The notes beneath the pieces are model-generated. The model ran no database searches, was not told where the DNA came from, and was given only the letters and a program-made list of their open reading frames with translations. Positions 36,920-51,900 of a stretch of 64,000 bases of DNA are shown in pieces. Source of the stretch: Pyrrhoderma lamaoense (taxonomy: Eukaryota; Basidiomycota; Agaricomycetes; Hymenochaetales; Hymenochaetaceae); assembly GCA_002794735.1 (NCBI GenBank), contig NBAZ01000007.1:1-64000 (forward strand). The letters are read 5' to 3'. Within the stretch, counting starts at the first letter, position 1; each line of letters opens with the position of its first letter. The position numbers were made by a program, and so were the translations under genes.

Positions 36920-37241
36920 TTATATCTTTCGGTAAAAAGGGAGCACTGTCAAGTGATAAATTCGATCTTCACGCAATACTCCGGTTGATTCAATATCCGA
37001 TTCTAAAAAGAAAGGAAAAAACTACAAGTTACTGTATAACTCTCGTTGTTCAAGAGTAAAATTAAGCCATACCAGTCTCATGATCCTCGGAAAATACTTG
37101 AATAAGGTACTTCTGCGAATAGTTTAAAAGATTTCAACTATTTTCAGTATAAAAAAGTGGGTTACACACACCAAGTTTGGATGTTACGTAATGAATATGC
37201 TTGCGGACTTTTGTGCGCATAGTTTCCTTACTTATCATCAT
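36920..37241 (-). CDS. Small basic protein (~65 aa), unknown function
   Basis: Three exons join in phase across two introns with good borders (about 37104-37169 and 37000-37069). The product is about 65 residues (MMISKETMRTKVRKHIHYV, then KYLIQVFSEDHETES, then GVLREDRIYHLTVLPFYRKI) ending at the TAA 36920-36922. The start may be the ATG at 37239-37241 or a later one at 37218-37220. The stop lies only 77 bp from the start codon of the SDR on the same strand, so the two may share a transcript. I do not recognise the protein. Confidence 0.42.
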
Positions 37242-38131
37242 AACTTGAGTGCACCGGAGAAATTATGATTGGAAGAGTTGTCATATTGACCATTCACAAT
37301 CATATTCACCCGTCATGGGTCATGGACATCGAACTTTACTCACTCACATATCTTGGCGCCACTTTGAAATCCTAGTCTTATGAACCAAAAACGGCACGGA
37401 GATCTCATGATGAGAAGGATTTTTATCAAAACATGAAAAACAAGGACAAAGAGATGAAAGTTTGATTTAGTCTCCTACATCGCGCCTAATACTTGATGTC
37501 GGTAAAGTGATACCATTTGAAGATATCAAGTTGCACCCGTTGATAAATCACGGTTGCAAGTGACAACTAATACCCTTCTACAAGTTGGGACGAGAAAGAA
37601 CAGTATATATCAATATATAAGTTCCGAAAAATACCGATTCAAAGTAACTAGTAACCAGTTTGAATATACAAGTTTCTGGTGTTTCACTGTAGCACTGACT
37701 GACGTTAAGGTAGGCACATTCAACATTATATTCAGCCACAGCGTCTGGTGATTGCTTGATAAGGCAGTAGGATTGTATACGTGATTACTTTATGTATTGT
37801 AAACACGTATGGACACGTACTAAAATGTACCCTGCTATCAAATACTTGAGCGCAGCAAGTACTGCGCTGTTTGCATTAGTTATCATGGGCGCTGAATCGA
37901 GGCATGCGAGCACAGCTTCTTAATATTCATTCACACAAATAGTAACAGCAGTAGTTAACTTCAGTGATCAACGGTTACGTCTCATCTTCGGCATAACTGA
38001 CTCAGTACATACATGCTCCTGAAATCAGAATATAACTGGACTCCCGTTAAACCCGCAGTTGGCACTGGTCCTGAATCGTTTGGATATAAAATGCAGATAC
38101 AACTAACTGTAAACCATCACTTCTTCCAAAC
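37242..38131. promoter_or_regulatory. Divergent intergenic region
   Basis: 890 bp without exons between the small minus-strand gene and the + strand Rossmann protein; presumed to contain both promoters. No specific site identified. Confidence 0.35.
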
Positions 38132-39127
38132 ATGAAAGTTCTAGCTATCGGAGCATCGCGAAATATTGGATACTTATCTTCCCTTAGACTCCTTAGTGAG
38201 TATTCCAGTGCAGATGTCTCACTCCCTAGTGAAAAGTATGATTGAGCACTAATGTTCTCTCTTTCTTACAGAACAAGGAGCCGTAGTGACATTCGTTGTT
38301 CGCAACGCGGGTGTTTTTGACGCGGATGAAAATATCCGTCCATATGTGCGGTCAAGACATGCTCGTATTGTAAAGGGAGATGCTCTCAATGAAGAAGACA
38401 TTCGAAAGGCTTGGACGACCGCAAACGATCCAGCCGCAGACGTTGCTGGTGCTGCAGAAGGCATAGACTTGGTACTTTTCACCATTGGTAGGTTCTATAC
38501 ACTCATAAACGTGTCGATATCCTTGTTGAACAAATAAACGTGTCAGGTGGTACCCCAAAGTTTAAAGTTAATCAGGGTTTTGTGATTGATCCGCCAAATA
38601 TTTGTACACAAGCAACAATCTGTTTACTACGAGTTCTTGCCTCGCCTCCTACTCCAACAAATGATTTACCTAAACTCGTGGTGATCTCTTCTACCGGTCT
38701 TGGAAACACAGCCCATTCAGCTCTCCCGTTGCTCCTTCGTCCAGTCTACAGCTATCTACTTGATGCTCCACATACTGACAAGCTTGGTATGGAACGACTT
38801 CTCGGTTATGTCGCAAATTGGACATGGCCCGAGAAAGATGGAGAACCCGAAGAACATATCCTTGCACGAGGCTGGCAGCAAAGGGAAGAGATCGGTACTC
38901 AAGGGTCTCTGCAGGGAAAGATTGTAGTAATCAGGCCTGCACTTCTTACTGATGGAGAATGTAAGGCAGATAAACCTAAAGGTAAAAAGGAACCATATAG
39001 GGCAAAAGATGAAGAATTCAGCGGGTCATATACGATCAGTCGAGCTGATGTTGCACATTTTATTAGCGAGGAAGTAATTAGAAACTGGAATAGTTGGGAA
39101 GGAAAATGCGTCCGCATCGCATACTAG
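38132..39127 (+). CDS. NAD(P)-binding Rossmann protein (NmrA/extended-SDR-like)
   Basis: The N-terminal MKVLAIGASRNIGYLSSLRLL contains the glycine-rich dinucleotide motif of atypical/extended SDRs (GASRNIG). VTFVVRN and ARIVKGDALNEED follow, typical of NmrA-like and NAD(P)-binding proteins. Later landmarks are VVISSTGLG, IVVIRPALLTDG and ISRADVAHFI, the usual order in this family. The classical YxxxK is not evident. Three exons with two introns (about 38195-38271 and 38487-38546) join in frame. The TAG is at 39125-39127. About 290 residues; redox enzyme or redox sensor, substrate unknown. Confidence 0.8.
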
Positions 39128-40336
39128 AGCGTCATGAGCCCGAGATTTTTCTAATTCTATTAAACCCCTTTGTAATTATGACCTACGTATACCTCTACGT
39201 AATAATCTCTTGAATGGTTTCCGGATTTTGGTTTTGTATCCAACCTTTTTCTCTATATCTTCTATAAGCTGAGGCAAAGCGCGTAAAACAGTGTGAAAAA
39301 TCACTATTCAAGCTAAATATAAGCTATTTCAATCGGAATTAGATACACTCTTATTCAAGTCATTTGTCTCGTCTCTAAAATCGATTTACACTACGTGAAA
39401 ACTGGGACGTTTGATGGCGGAAAATTGTCAAAAATTACTGTGAAAAATTATACCTCCACAGATATTATTCGAAAAGACTTAATAGATTCATGACATGGAA
39501 ATTTTCCAAAAACCAGTGTAATGTCAGAAATATATACCTTTCGAAATATGAAAATCGATTAGTAAAGTCTTAACCCAATCAGCCACAAGTAGCCCCTCAA
39601 CGAGTATAATTGGACGACAAACAATATATCTTTATATCTTTGTGTATTCTACCTATTTAAGATCCGAGATCCAAAAAACTGATACTAAAGCCACTCAGTG
39701 ATGTAGACATACGTGATCGGATGCTAGTGTTTGTTTTTGTCTCGGATACATGATGAGACCATGATCCCAGTTTGTTATCTAATCTTAGCTGCCGCTTAGT
39801 AATATTATATAATAGTGATAAGAACTATGTCTCACCTCCACTGCAAAGAAGTATCTCAACGTCAGAGGTCTAGAACAGGTCCCTTCTTTTAACCGCAGCA
39901 TACGAAAACTTCAAATATTATATCATACTATATCATAATGTTACGAGTATCCATTATAAAGAAGGTGATGAATAGTCATCGGGGGTCTCTTCTCGCTAGC
40001 CCTCCCATCAACAAATAATCGTTAGAAGTCATTGAACTATCCATAAACGGTCTCTTCAGATATCCCTGCCTTCTTCGGCATTCTTCCATAACCGAGACGT
40101 CAACGGAAAAAGCGAACAATACCATACAAGCTACTCATACAAAAAAAGGTTAAGAATCTAGAACTTGAATCCCCTCTCCGATTCCGAGGGTAGCTTCGGA
40201 TGTATAAACTCCGGATGTTCACATCTACTACTTAAAACTTGAGCTTGTTTGCTCTGTTCCGCTCTGTTTCTCTTGATCCCTACCCCACCGCCTCACTTTA
40301 GTACTGCCTTACTTTTTCCTAATACTAACGAGAACA
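39128..40336. other. 1.2-kb gene-free region
   Basis: AT-rich with short-range stops in all frames on both strands. I see no exon, RNA gene or repeat that I can support. It includes the promoter of the gene at 40337. Confidence 0.45.
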
Positions 40337-41671
40337 ATGATTTATACACATCCTTCCGCACCTAGCACAGCTTACTATTGTTCTGAAAGTAAGTCACTCA
40401 GAAACCCTATCCTTATATTTAAATCAGAAAAAACAAGACCATATACTTACATTCCATTTTCCCATTCCTTTCACAAGCATATCCAGACAGGGATCGGTTC
40501 CATTCTTTTCCTTCTTACAACTCGGATTCAAAGCCATCATTATCGAAGAAACGAAAGCAACGTATCTACACGCACATGAACACGGTCCATAGTAGAAGAT
40601 TGCTTCGTCACGAGAACGGAAGAGGTAATACTGATTACGACGAGCGTGGCCGTCTCTTGAGTTTCAAAGAAAACTTTGGACAGAGACGAGTTCGTCTTGA
40701 ATTTGTACATCAGCAGGAGGTCCTCTACGACACGTCTTTATCCAATAATAAGGAGACGTTCGGTGTTATAACTGCTCTCGTACGTCGCCTTTCTTCAACT
40801 TACTACCAAAAGAAATAAATCCCAATCTCATCCTCTAATGTTTATCATATATAAACTGTAGCAAACATCTTCTTCATCTATCCTCAATCAAGTGAAAGCC
40901 GCAACAACCATCCAACGCGCCTATCGCGTCTACAGAGCCGTCATCGCCCTCCGTCTCATAGCCAAAACTTTCTTAAGCCCAAGCTCAGACTCTCACAAAT
41001 CCCTATCAACTAGACACTCCTTCCTACGAGCACGTTCTACCGAACTAGGGGTTCTAGGGTCATGGCTTGACGCCACCCCACTCATCTCTTTAAACCCAAG
41101 AGTTCAAACTGCGACTCGAGCAGCTTGTTTGGCTCATAAGAAATCATGGGCAGAATTTGAGAGGCTCAGAAAGGAAGCCGAAATTGCACGGACTTACGGG
41201 CATCGTGATCACGGTTTTGGGAAGAATAATCTATACGTTCATAAGCTTCAAGATGCACATACTGTTCGGACTCTAAACGCAACGACAGACTGGTGGTCAC
41301 TAGACACATATAACTCAGATGGCGATTCAGATTTTGGCGATTTTGGCGACGACGATTTTGGTAGTTCAATCGAAATACGTTCCGCAGAAGATTCATCCCC
41401 TAGTTGCTCTTCCCCATCCAATAGTCCCGTATCCTCATCTTCGTCAGACATCACCGAAGAAGACTTACATCTCGAACATACCGAGCATCACGATTTCGCA
41501 GCATCACAAACATACGCAGAAACAGAAGAGGAAGAAGCTGTTATAAGGGCTGCGATGTACATGCGAGATCGCTGGTTGAGACAACAACGTGCTCGTGCTT
41601 CTGTTTACAAGAAATACACACACGTGAGTAAGCCACCATCTCTCGCTTCTATAAGGGAGCAAGAAGAATGA
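40337..41671 (+). CDS. IQ-motif protein of unknown function
   Basis: Three exons join in frame: MIYTHPSAPSTAYYCSE at ATG 40337, an intron of about 100 nt, a basic region (KPSLSKKRKQRIY), then after an intron near 40781-40860 the main exon. The main exon contains one IQ-like calmodulin-binding motif (AATTIQRAYRVYRAVIALR). An acidic/Ser region (DFGDFGDDDFGSS, SSPSNSPVSSSSSD) and a charged C-terminal helix (MRDRWLRQQRARA) follow. The TGA is at 41669-41671. The single IQ motif suggests binding of calmodulin or a myosin-light-chain-like protein; nothing else is recognised. Confidence 0.68.
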
Positions 41672-42151
41672 CGATGGAGCCTTTTCACGGTGATTACTAT
41701 TCAAATAGTGACTGTTTTCTTTTTCTCTGTATCGTTTCTTGTTTCCTGTCTTTCTGCATTGTGTATCAGTTAGTCATTCTTCATCGGACTGTGGACTTTG
41801 GACTTTGGATCTCTTCATACAAATGGAATACATCGGACTCTAATTTGTCTCAAATATCATGCCTACTCCCCATGTATCTTGTTATTTTCCACTTATTCCT
41901 CCCCTTTAAGGAAATTATTCTTGAACGGATCTCTCTTATACCCGTTTGTATCAATTAAAGTTACATACTTTAAATTATCGATAAAGATGTTGAAAAAAAT
42001 TCTTCTAATCATCGTTTTCTGGAGTGGCATGTGAAAAAAATGAATGATTTTAATGATATGTACAACACAAGATATTCTACTAAATCAATCAAAGTGATGA
42101 GGTATCCGTGTTTTCCACCCCACTACAGGTATAAATACCTTCCCTCTCAAT

Positions 42152-43746
42152 TTAACTCGAAGAACAAGAAGAACAGTAGGGAGATCCTTCTTCACTATGT
42201 TCTTCTTCTGATTCAGCCAAAAGGTCAACAGGCATCGATTTTGGTCCAATGTTGAATTCGCTCAACGCGGGACCCATCTCCTGTATCTTCACTACATCAT
42301 CAACACATAACGGGTCCGTCCCGTCCACATAAACACTCAAAGGCGGGATATCTGCTGACCTACCTTCAGAAGCAGATCTCACAACATCAGCAAAGACCCT
42401 AGCATCAAGTTGATAACAATCAATGCCAACAAACGTTCGTAACCCACTCGTTATCGTAGGACCTAACCCACGTATGATCTCGTCATCAATCAGACAATCG
42501 TCTAACCAGAGACCTTGGAGGTTTGATAGATACGCAAGTGTAGGCAGGAGTGGGACGTGGAATAAGTCGATTTGTTCGAGAATGAGGTGTTCGAGACGAG
42601 GTCGGTTACGTGCAAGCAACCGTATAAGATGTGGCCAATGGCCATCTGGAGTAGAGGAATTAGAAGTAGGAGATACATCAGGAACCCGACCTATAAGCTC
42701 TAGTTCGCGTAGAGAAGGTACGGTTAGTGTATCTAACAAAGATCCCGTATCAACCCAATCTGACCAACTAAGTGATAGACTCATAAGATGTTGCATGTGA
42801 ACAGCACCTTCTCCAGGTAAGACGCCAGCATCAGTAAAGTCAATATGAAGTGTACAATGTACAAGTAACGGAAAAGAAGAAAGTATGAGAGCAGCCGTGT
42901 GAGGTGTTAAATTTGTGTAATTGTTCAAGTCACGAAGGACGAGGTATGTGAGAGAGTTTGATTGGGGTAGATAAGGTTCAAGTACGAAAGAGCCAACTGC
43001 AAGTCTGAAAGCACGTAGAGTAATAGCAGCACGTTGAGAAACATCACTTTTCCTCCAATCATCATACTACTCGTACTCGGGCCCCTTTCAGACGTTTGCT
43101 GAATCTGTTGTCTGTTTGAAGAAGAAGAAGAAGAAGGTCTAGCTGACCAAAAGTACCATTCCTCTCTATACGGTCTATCTTCAGTACTACTCGCTTCGAG
43201 GTGAGTGGCCAAGAAAGAATCTTCAATATCCTCTGGCGGTCTCATCATCTTCACCTTTTCAACAATCTCTTCAAACAAAATTAACACAGGTCTATAGTAA
43301 GTCCAAATATCCACAAAGTCAATATCGACAAAGACGACGCATCGCTTTGCTCTCTCCAGATACATCCGTAGCAAAGCCAGCGTAGGATCAAGTTTATGTT
43401 GCACAACCGGTATTTTGGTATACGTCCAAAGTCTAGGAGTATCGATCGCAATACTCCTCCAAAGTGAACAAACATGCGAGATAGTCATCGCACCTCGAAC
43501 TGGGAAATGTTCTTGTGAACCAGCTGAAGGTGTACACCAAAAAAATATCTCTGCGAGAATTTCGGGTGGGAGAGCGTTTAAGCGTTCACCAAAAGTGGTC
43601 GCTGCGGCTGAAATGAGTCTGGCTCTCTCATCTTCATCGTCTTCATCATTACCTTTTGACCATTGACTCTTTTGACCATTGTGACTAAGATCTGTATAGA
43701 ATCTTTGTACTTGTACTTCACTATTCCAGAAGTGGTCGGTTCTCAT
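42152..43746 (-). CDS. F-box protein with leucine-rich C-terminal region
   Basis: F-box proteins recruit substrates to SCF ubiquitin ligases. The ATG is at 43744-43746. The F-box is LNALPPEILAEIFFWCTP...MTISHVCSLWRSIAIDTPRLWTYTKI, the form widespread in Agaricomycetes. The C-terminal half has irregular Leu-rich repeats (SLSLSW, LRELELIGRVP, LEHLILEQIDLF, LQGLWLDDC). It ends in a Glu/Ser/Cys tail at the TAA 42152-42154. The two halves are in different frames; the switch lies near 43057-43075 and fits one missing base. A TTC-type microsatellite encodes a Ser run near 43118-43135. Such genes usually form large, fast-evolving families. Confidence 0.72.
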
Positions 43747-44407
43747 CCAACTACAAGCTTAGGTAGTAGGATGTTTTATGAAGTTTGTGTGTTATAAGTA
43801 GTATTTGACTGTTTCAGTGTGTGTTAGTGGGTGAAAAAGGAATGGGGGGGAAAGAGTGTTATCAGGAATCCAATTAATTTTTTTTTCGAAAGAAATTCAA
43901 GGAGTAGAGGGAGGGGGAAGGGATTTCAAGTGTTGCCTTGCATAGTGGATTGTATATAGATAGTGTATAAAGCAAACTGTGCAAACTGTATTGAATTACA
44001 ATTCTGTACTCATCTCGTGTTGAATGTTTCACTAAGCAAAGTCGAGCAAAGTTTGATGAATTGATTACCTAATCTTGGTTGAATTTTGACCTGATTACCT
44101 AAGTAGTTATGATGTTTACCTAATCTGTAATGAAAAGTAAGTAAACGAAGTTAGGGGCGGACTGATATTGTGTACGGGGTTCGATGGTGGCAACTGCGCT
44201 CACTCGCTCGTTACCGTTAACCGATTGAACTCAAGGCGTGTCCACGTCCGTCTATCACGCTCTCACCCAAAGCATCTATTCTCTCCTCTTCATCATCCTC
44301 TGGTGAGCTCTCTCTTTCTCTCCCCATCTCCCTTTCAACTTGCCCAATTTTCTTTTACGAGACTTCTCTTTTTCTCTTCTTTTCTCTTTGCAAAACTAGT
44401 CACTTGA

Positions 44408-44794
44408 TCCCCACGACCCCTGATAGAGACTTTAGCCGGGCGCACATGAACTGTAAACCTGTCAGATTATTATCCTTCGCTTCTTATCATACTCGCCTGA
44501 ACCAACACAATCCATCCAAACGCTTTCTCTTCTGACTTAAAGGATGTGCTGAGCTGTATACGATCCATAGCCGGCCGCCGTCACAGTTGTCGTCAGGCGA
44601 CTCTCTTCAAACTTCTAATCTCATCTGCGACAACAAGATTAATCTTTTTGCCAAACCATTCTCTCTAACATTTGTGCCTGCTATTGTCTTCAAAGGTTTC
44701 TATCATCCTTAACTAACAACTTGTTGAATGCTGCCTACAGATCCTCTCTATCTTCTTTCAACATCGAGGTTAGCGAGTTTTCTTCACAGCCGCA
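44408..44794 (+). promoter_or_regulatory. Promoter and 5' leader of CDC42
   Basis: CT-rich sequence (strongest at about 44240-44400) directly upstream of the CDC42 start, a feature of highly expressed fungal promoters and leaders. No long ORF fits here. The exact transcription start cannot be read. Confidence 0.35.
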
Positions 44795-45655
<861 letters not shown>

Positions 45656-47505
45656 TACATTTCTTCCCTTTCTTTTTTCTCTTCACTTCCGCCTATATCG
45701 CAGCATCGGGTCCGATTATGATTTTCACGTCACGACAGGCATTGTCCAACGTTTATCTTTTACTCTATATACCGTGTCTTTCCGTTTTGCCCCACCTCCA
45801 CCTCACCTCACCCTACCCTCCTTCCCTCCCTTTATCACTTCTCTCTCATACATATTGCCTCGTACTTGCCGCCTGTGTCTCGTCTCCATCCTTTTTATCT
45901 CTCCTTCCCTTATTGTGTCTCCCCCCAATATCCTCTTTTCATTCGATTCTCTTATACAATTGTTCTCTATATCTTTCGTTCCTCTTTTTCTCTTTTACTA
46001 GTCCGTACAATACTTGTTTGCACCTCCACCCCCATCCTCCTTTACCTGTGGTTTTGGCGGCTACTTTCTGCGACGTCTTTTTTTAACTGTTGAAAAAGGG
46101 TGTTGATTATGTAGATCGTAGGTTTTCCTTCCTTTCTTCCTTATCTTTCTTTTCTTTGTTTGTGCTTCTTTGAGAGTCGCAAGTGACACACACCCATAGA
46201 CAGACACAGGGATGGGTGGGTGGGGGGAGGGGGAGGTACTCTTTTTTCATTCTTCCACTATTGAAGAGGGATTATATTAATCTTTACTCTTTTTTTTCGA
46301 ACGAAACAATAAACGTTTTTAACATCATATCAGAGTACAGTAATGAGATAGTTTGTTTTGTTTGGTAGTTTCTTGAGGTTATGGAAGAATACTACCCTTG
46401 AAAACGAAAAAAAGAACAGGAATTTGAGATCATGTGTGATGGTTGAACATTTCAACAAGTAACTGGGTAACTGTAGAAACTACTACTTCTTTTGATCTTT
46501 CATGGGTTTGCATGAGAAAGAGACGACATACCATATAGAATAGTTTATAGGATATCGGGAATTGTGAGTTTAAGTCGAAGTCACCTTGTTTATTCGTGAG
46601 TGAGTTATGATGAAGAAGAAAACTTACTGTTCCCCACCCCTTTCCCCTTTTTCAACATGTCAACTATTTTTGGGACGATCAAGATCATAGTTACAATCGC
46701 ACTCGTAAGGCTCTTATATCTGATTTGAGTCTCAGATTTGTTAGTAAGATGGAGAAAGGGAGAGTTGTTTCGCTTTCTCTTAATACATTCACATGTATGA
46801 ACGATAGATAGATACCCTTTTTGCCCCATATATGTGTGACGGGATTTTATAGGCCTAGTCGTAGCTTAGCTCCAGACTCTTCCGAGGACATACATCTCAG
46901 ACCTGGGTCAATAATTAGAATAGGATTCTAACTTTTCTATTCATACATACTAGACTGGACTGAACTTGAGGAAACCGGGGAATAGGAGAGTGGTCCCCCA
47001 AAAAAGTAGAATCTTAGATCAAAGTCTAAACAGTAAATCTTATGAGAACCCCAAGAGCTTCGACTCTCCATATTCCTTCCCGATGCACGCTGATCGTCTG
47101 GTAAAATGCATTCTCTAACATGGATTTGAATCAAATTTGATATCATGAACGAAGCTTACGAAATCACACAATTATGATAGGTCCCTCCAAGAGATTGTTG
47201 ATAATTCGTAGTCTGTCAACGCAATAATGCATCACTCATTGTTGATTAGTACTTAGCCTGTTTGACAGATCTATACGCCCCATGATAGGCTATTCACTCG
47301 TTGGTACTTACCATTTGATTTTCTGAACACGGAATAACACCAAAATACTCAAATAAATTACGTAATTTACACGGTACCCCCTTTTCGTCGGGGGTCACGG
47401 ATATTTCTCTCCACTCGCGCGCTTCGTCGTTCGTCCGTTGTCCGTGTCATCCCCAACCCAAGTCTCTTCTTTGTCCGGGAGTTTCTTTCCTCAGGCCTCA
47501 GACAA
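45656..47505. other. CDC42 3' region and ADK1 promoter
   Basis: Strongly pyrimidine-rich on + from about 45770 to 46080, then a G-rich block (about 46209-46237). The rest is AT-rich without exons. Open stretches here are compositional, not genes. The last few hundred bases before 47506 must hold the ADK1 promoter. Confidence 0.4.
46209..46237 (+). other. G-quadruplex-type motif
   Basis: Five runs of three or more G separated by 1-2 nt on the + strand, about 550 bp after the CDC42 stop. This meets the usual definition of a G4-forming sequence. If transcribed it would lie in the 3' UTR. Confidence 0.5.
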
Positions 47506-48968
<1,463 letters not shown>

Positions 48969-51900
48969 ATCAGTTTTTGATTAAGTAGTTAAGTGATTCT
49001 GAAAACCCTCTTTCCATCCCCTCAAAGTACAGGGAAGGGGATAGGGACTCTTTACTAGCATTTTACATATCAGCATTAGAATCTTACCTGTTCGTTACAT
49101 TCCTATTATTAACACTTTGCACATTGTTTGAACATTTGATCTCGAAATTACAATACTTTATTTGCTTCCTTCTACCTTCTTTTTCTCCTTCGCCGAGAAC
49201 AACCGAACTTCTTCTTAATCATAAGAAGTGGACTAAGGGGATGAGAGAAAGAGCCCTCTAGCATAGAGCAAATAACTTGTTGCCCGTGCATAATTGTGGA
49301 AAAACTCTTATTTTAATTTATACCAAAGAGTTATTAAATCCCTTTTCCTCATTGATATATTTGAGATTGAGCTGAATCCTAATATCGGGAAGAACTATAC
49401 CCAAGCCAAATTATTGGATCTTTCTTTGAGTCTAGTATAGTGGGCGAAAAGCTCGATCTATGTTTTAACTAAGTTCTACTATGACTGATCCTCGCTTAGG
49501 AGATCGTATTAATCTATCTATATCTATATCACTATTGCTCGTGATTCATTCTCTCTTAGAACTGAGATATAGTTAACCCAGCAGAAAAAGACAGGGATAA
49601 AAGAAAACCTTGAGCCCTCTTTTAAGGTGCTAATTTAACTCTAGCCTCTCCAGAGGTAAACATGTTCTAGTTTTTTTTATTGGTTCGGCATCTAGTCCTT
49701 ATTGTTACTAATGTTACTTTGGATAAATATATTTGAAACGCGATTCTTCTATTATCCAAAGCAGCATGTATTCAAGTATGTAGAGTTCTCTCAATCTGGC
49801 CTCTAAACTCAGATATTCGAATAATGATGACAAAAGAGATGAAGACGATATGGATACGGATGAAAGGAGAATTTTCCCTTTACGTTACCTTCGGAACTAT
49901 CTCCGGTAAAAAAGCCAATAATAGTAAAACTTGTGATCCCTAAACTCTATACACGATAGTCATATTATGAGAAATCGGAGAACATTTTCTGTAATCTGTA
50001 ATTCAAAGGAGATGCTTATGAAAGACGACCTTCCGCCCGGCGGCCACCAAGGAATTTGTTGTTATGAGAAGTTCAATGTCCTTGAGGACACCTTCAGAGA
50101 ATCCATGATTTCTATTCAATTTGTTTACTTGACTTTAGCCGCGTAGCACTTCGCATATAGCTGGTATATTGAATCGAACATGTATAATTCCAGGCTTTTA
50201 GTCAAGAGAAGAAGAATATTTCTCTTTTTGTTATTTGCAGCAAACATCTGAAAGTATCGTAAGGCAGAAGCAAAGAACGTTAAGTAAGCGCCTATTACAA
50301 AAGCTTTGTAATCACCTAACACAATCTTTTCATTTTCTTTAAATTCTTACATATTTTTAATGGCATTCATGGTTTATGCGCTACTGTCAAACTCATCGAT
50401 TTCCCAATAAAATAAATAAGAGTAAAATAGAGTTTTTTAGTAGAAAAAAAAAAGAATTACTGATAGGATCTTTCTTAAGCGTTGCACTAACTGACTTTTT
50501 GTACCTGGACAATCTTACGCGTAGATTGAAAAAAGGAAATCGTTGTTCTTTTACATCTTTACACGATGATAGGGATTATGATGGGTCGAGATGCAAATCA
50601 ATATCTTTACCTAAACTTTGCAAATGCTTCTAAGCAAGAGAATTCGTCAAAGTCCAAAGGGAAAACTTGATTGTAACATCGTTACAGACCTCCGGAAATA
50701 CCGCTTTTAGAACCCGCAAAAAAAGCGCGTGGCAGCCACGTGGCACCTATTACCTCCCTACAATTACAGTATCAGTTGTGATTATGGAGTTCTTGTGTAA
50801 TGTAATCGTCCTCGCAACCTCGAATCCCCATTCATTCGGGAGAAAACACCAAAAGCAAAGGCATAGTATCGATGATAATATATAGAGAAGAGACCTCTTT
50901 CCCCATCCTTCGTCCCTCTCTCGCTTCGCTCATCAAGATATGCGAATAAAAAAAGGAGTAAAATCAAACTTACGTGGAAACAGACGCCCGTTTTATATGG
51001 ACTTAGGTACCATGTTACAAACTCGTATCTCATAACATGTCAGTTGCGTGTAAACACTCAATAATAAACCAAGTTTCATCTTGATGGGAATAATACTGCT
51101 TGGAAATTATCGTCCCTCCAAGAAGTGATTGCTTCATAATCAAGAATTCGGGTACATGGGAAACACCTTCAGCACTGAGCTCTAGAGGATCTGTAAATCG
51201 TATACCGGCGTCATCTCAGAGTTTCCAACGTCAAAAAATAGTGTGGACACAAGTTGATAGTCTTCAACCCCCGGTTCAAGCTTTGCCACAAGTGAAGCAC
51301 TGACGCATATGGAAAATGGGTGTCGTACAAATACAAAGCTTCTTTCTAACTTTTAATTCTCAGCTTGTCGATTGGAAACAAGTTTGCAATCACAGATCTA
51401 CAAATCACGTTATCATTAGATTTTATAAGTTCATGATTTTCTCGATCAACAATTATGAAAGGAGGAATGGTTCTGCTTCAGGTATAGTCTCCTTTGCTTC
51501 TGTATCACCTTTTAGCTGTTTAGATAGCTATCACAATATGATTTGATATTTTTGAAAAGCAAATTCACGTATTACCGTTAGTAGTAATCTGTGCGGGTCA
51601 TTTCAAAAAGAAAGCAAAAGCAAAAGTTGTGAATCCATGCATGATCTCCTTTCCCCGACATCCAGTGCTCCGAACGAAGAAACCAGGTTTGAAAACATCT
51701 GGTTGTCAACCAGCACTGCTTGTGACAAAGGAAACGCGCAAGCCCAAGTCCAAATCCCCCCCTTCCTCTGGCTCATACGCTGAAGCGGTGATTCAGAACA
51801 AGGAATGAAACGGTTATATTCTGAGAAACTATAAGAATAAAAAAGAATAAACACGACCCTAGCTGTTCTGGGTAGAAACAAGACAATAAGACAAGCTGTG

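Noticed and set aside
43118..43135. GAA/TTC trinucleotide run
   Set aside because: Encodes a Ser run inside the F-box gene; common low complexity.
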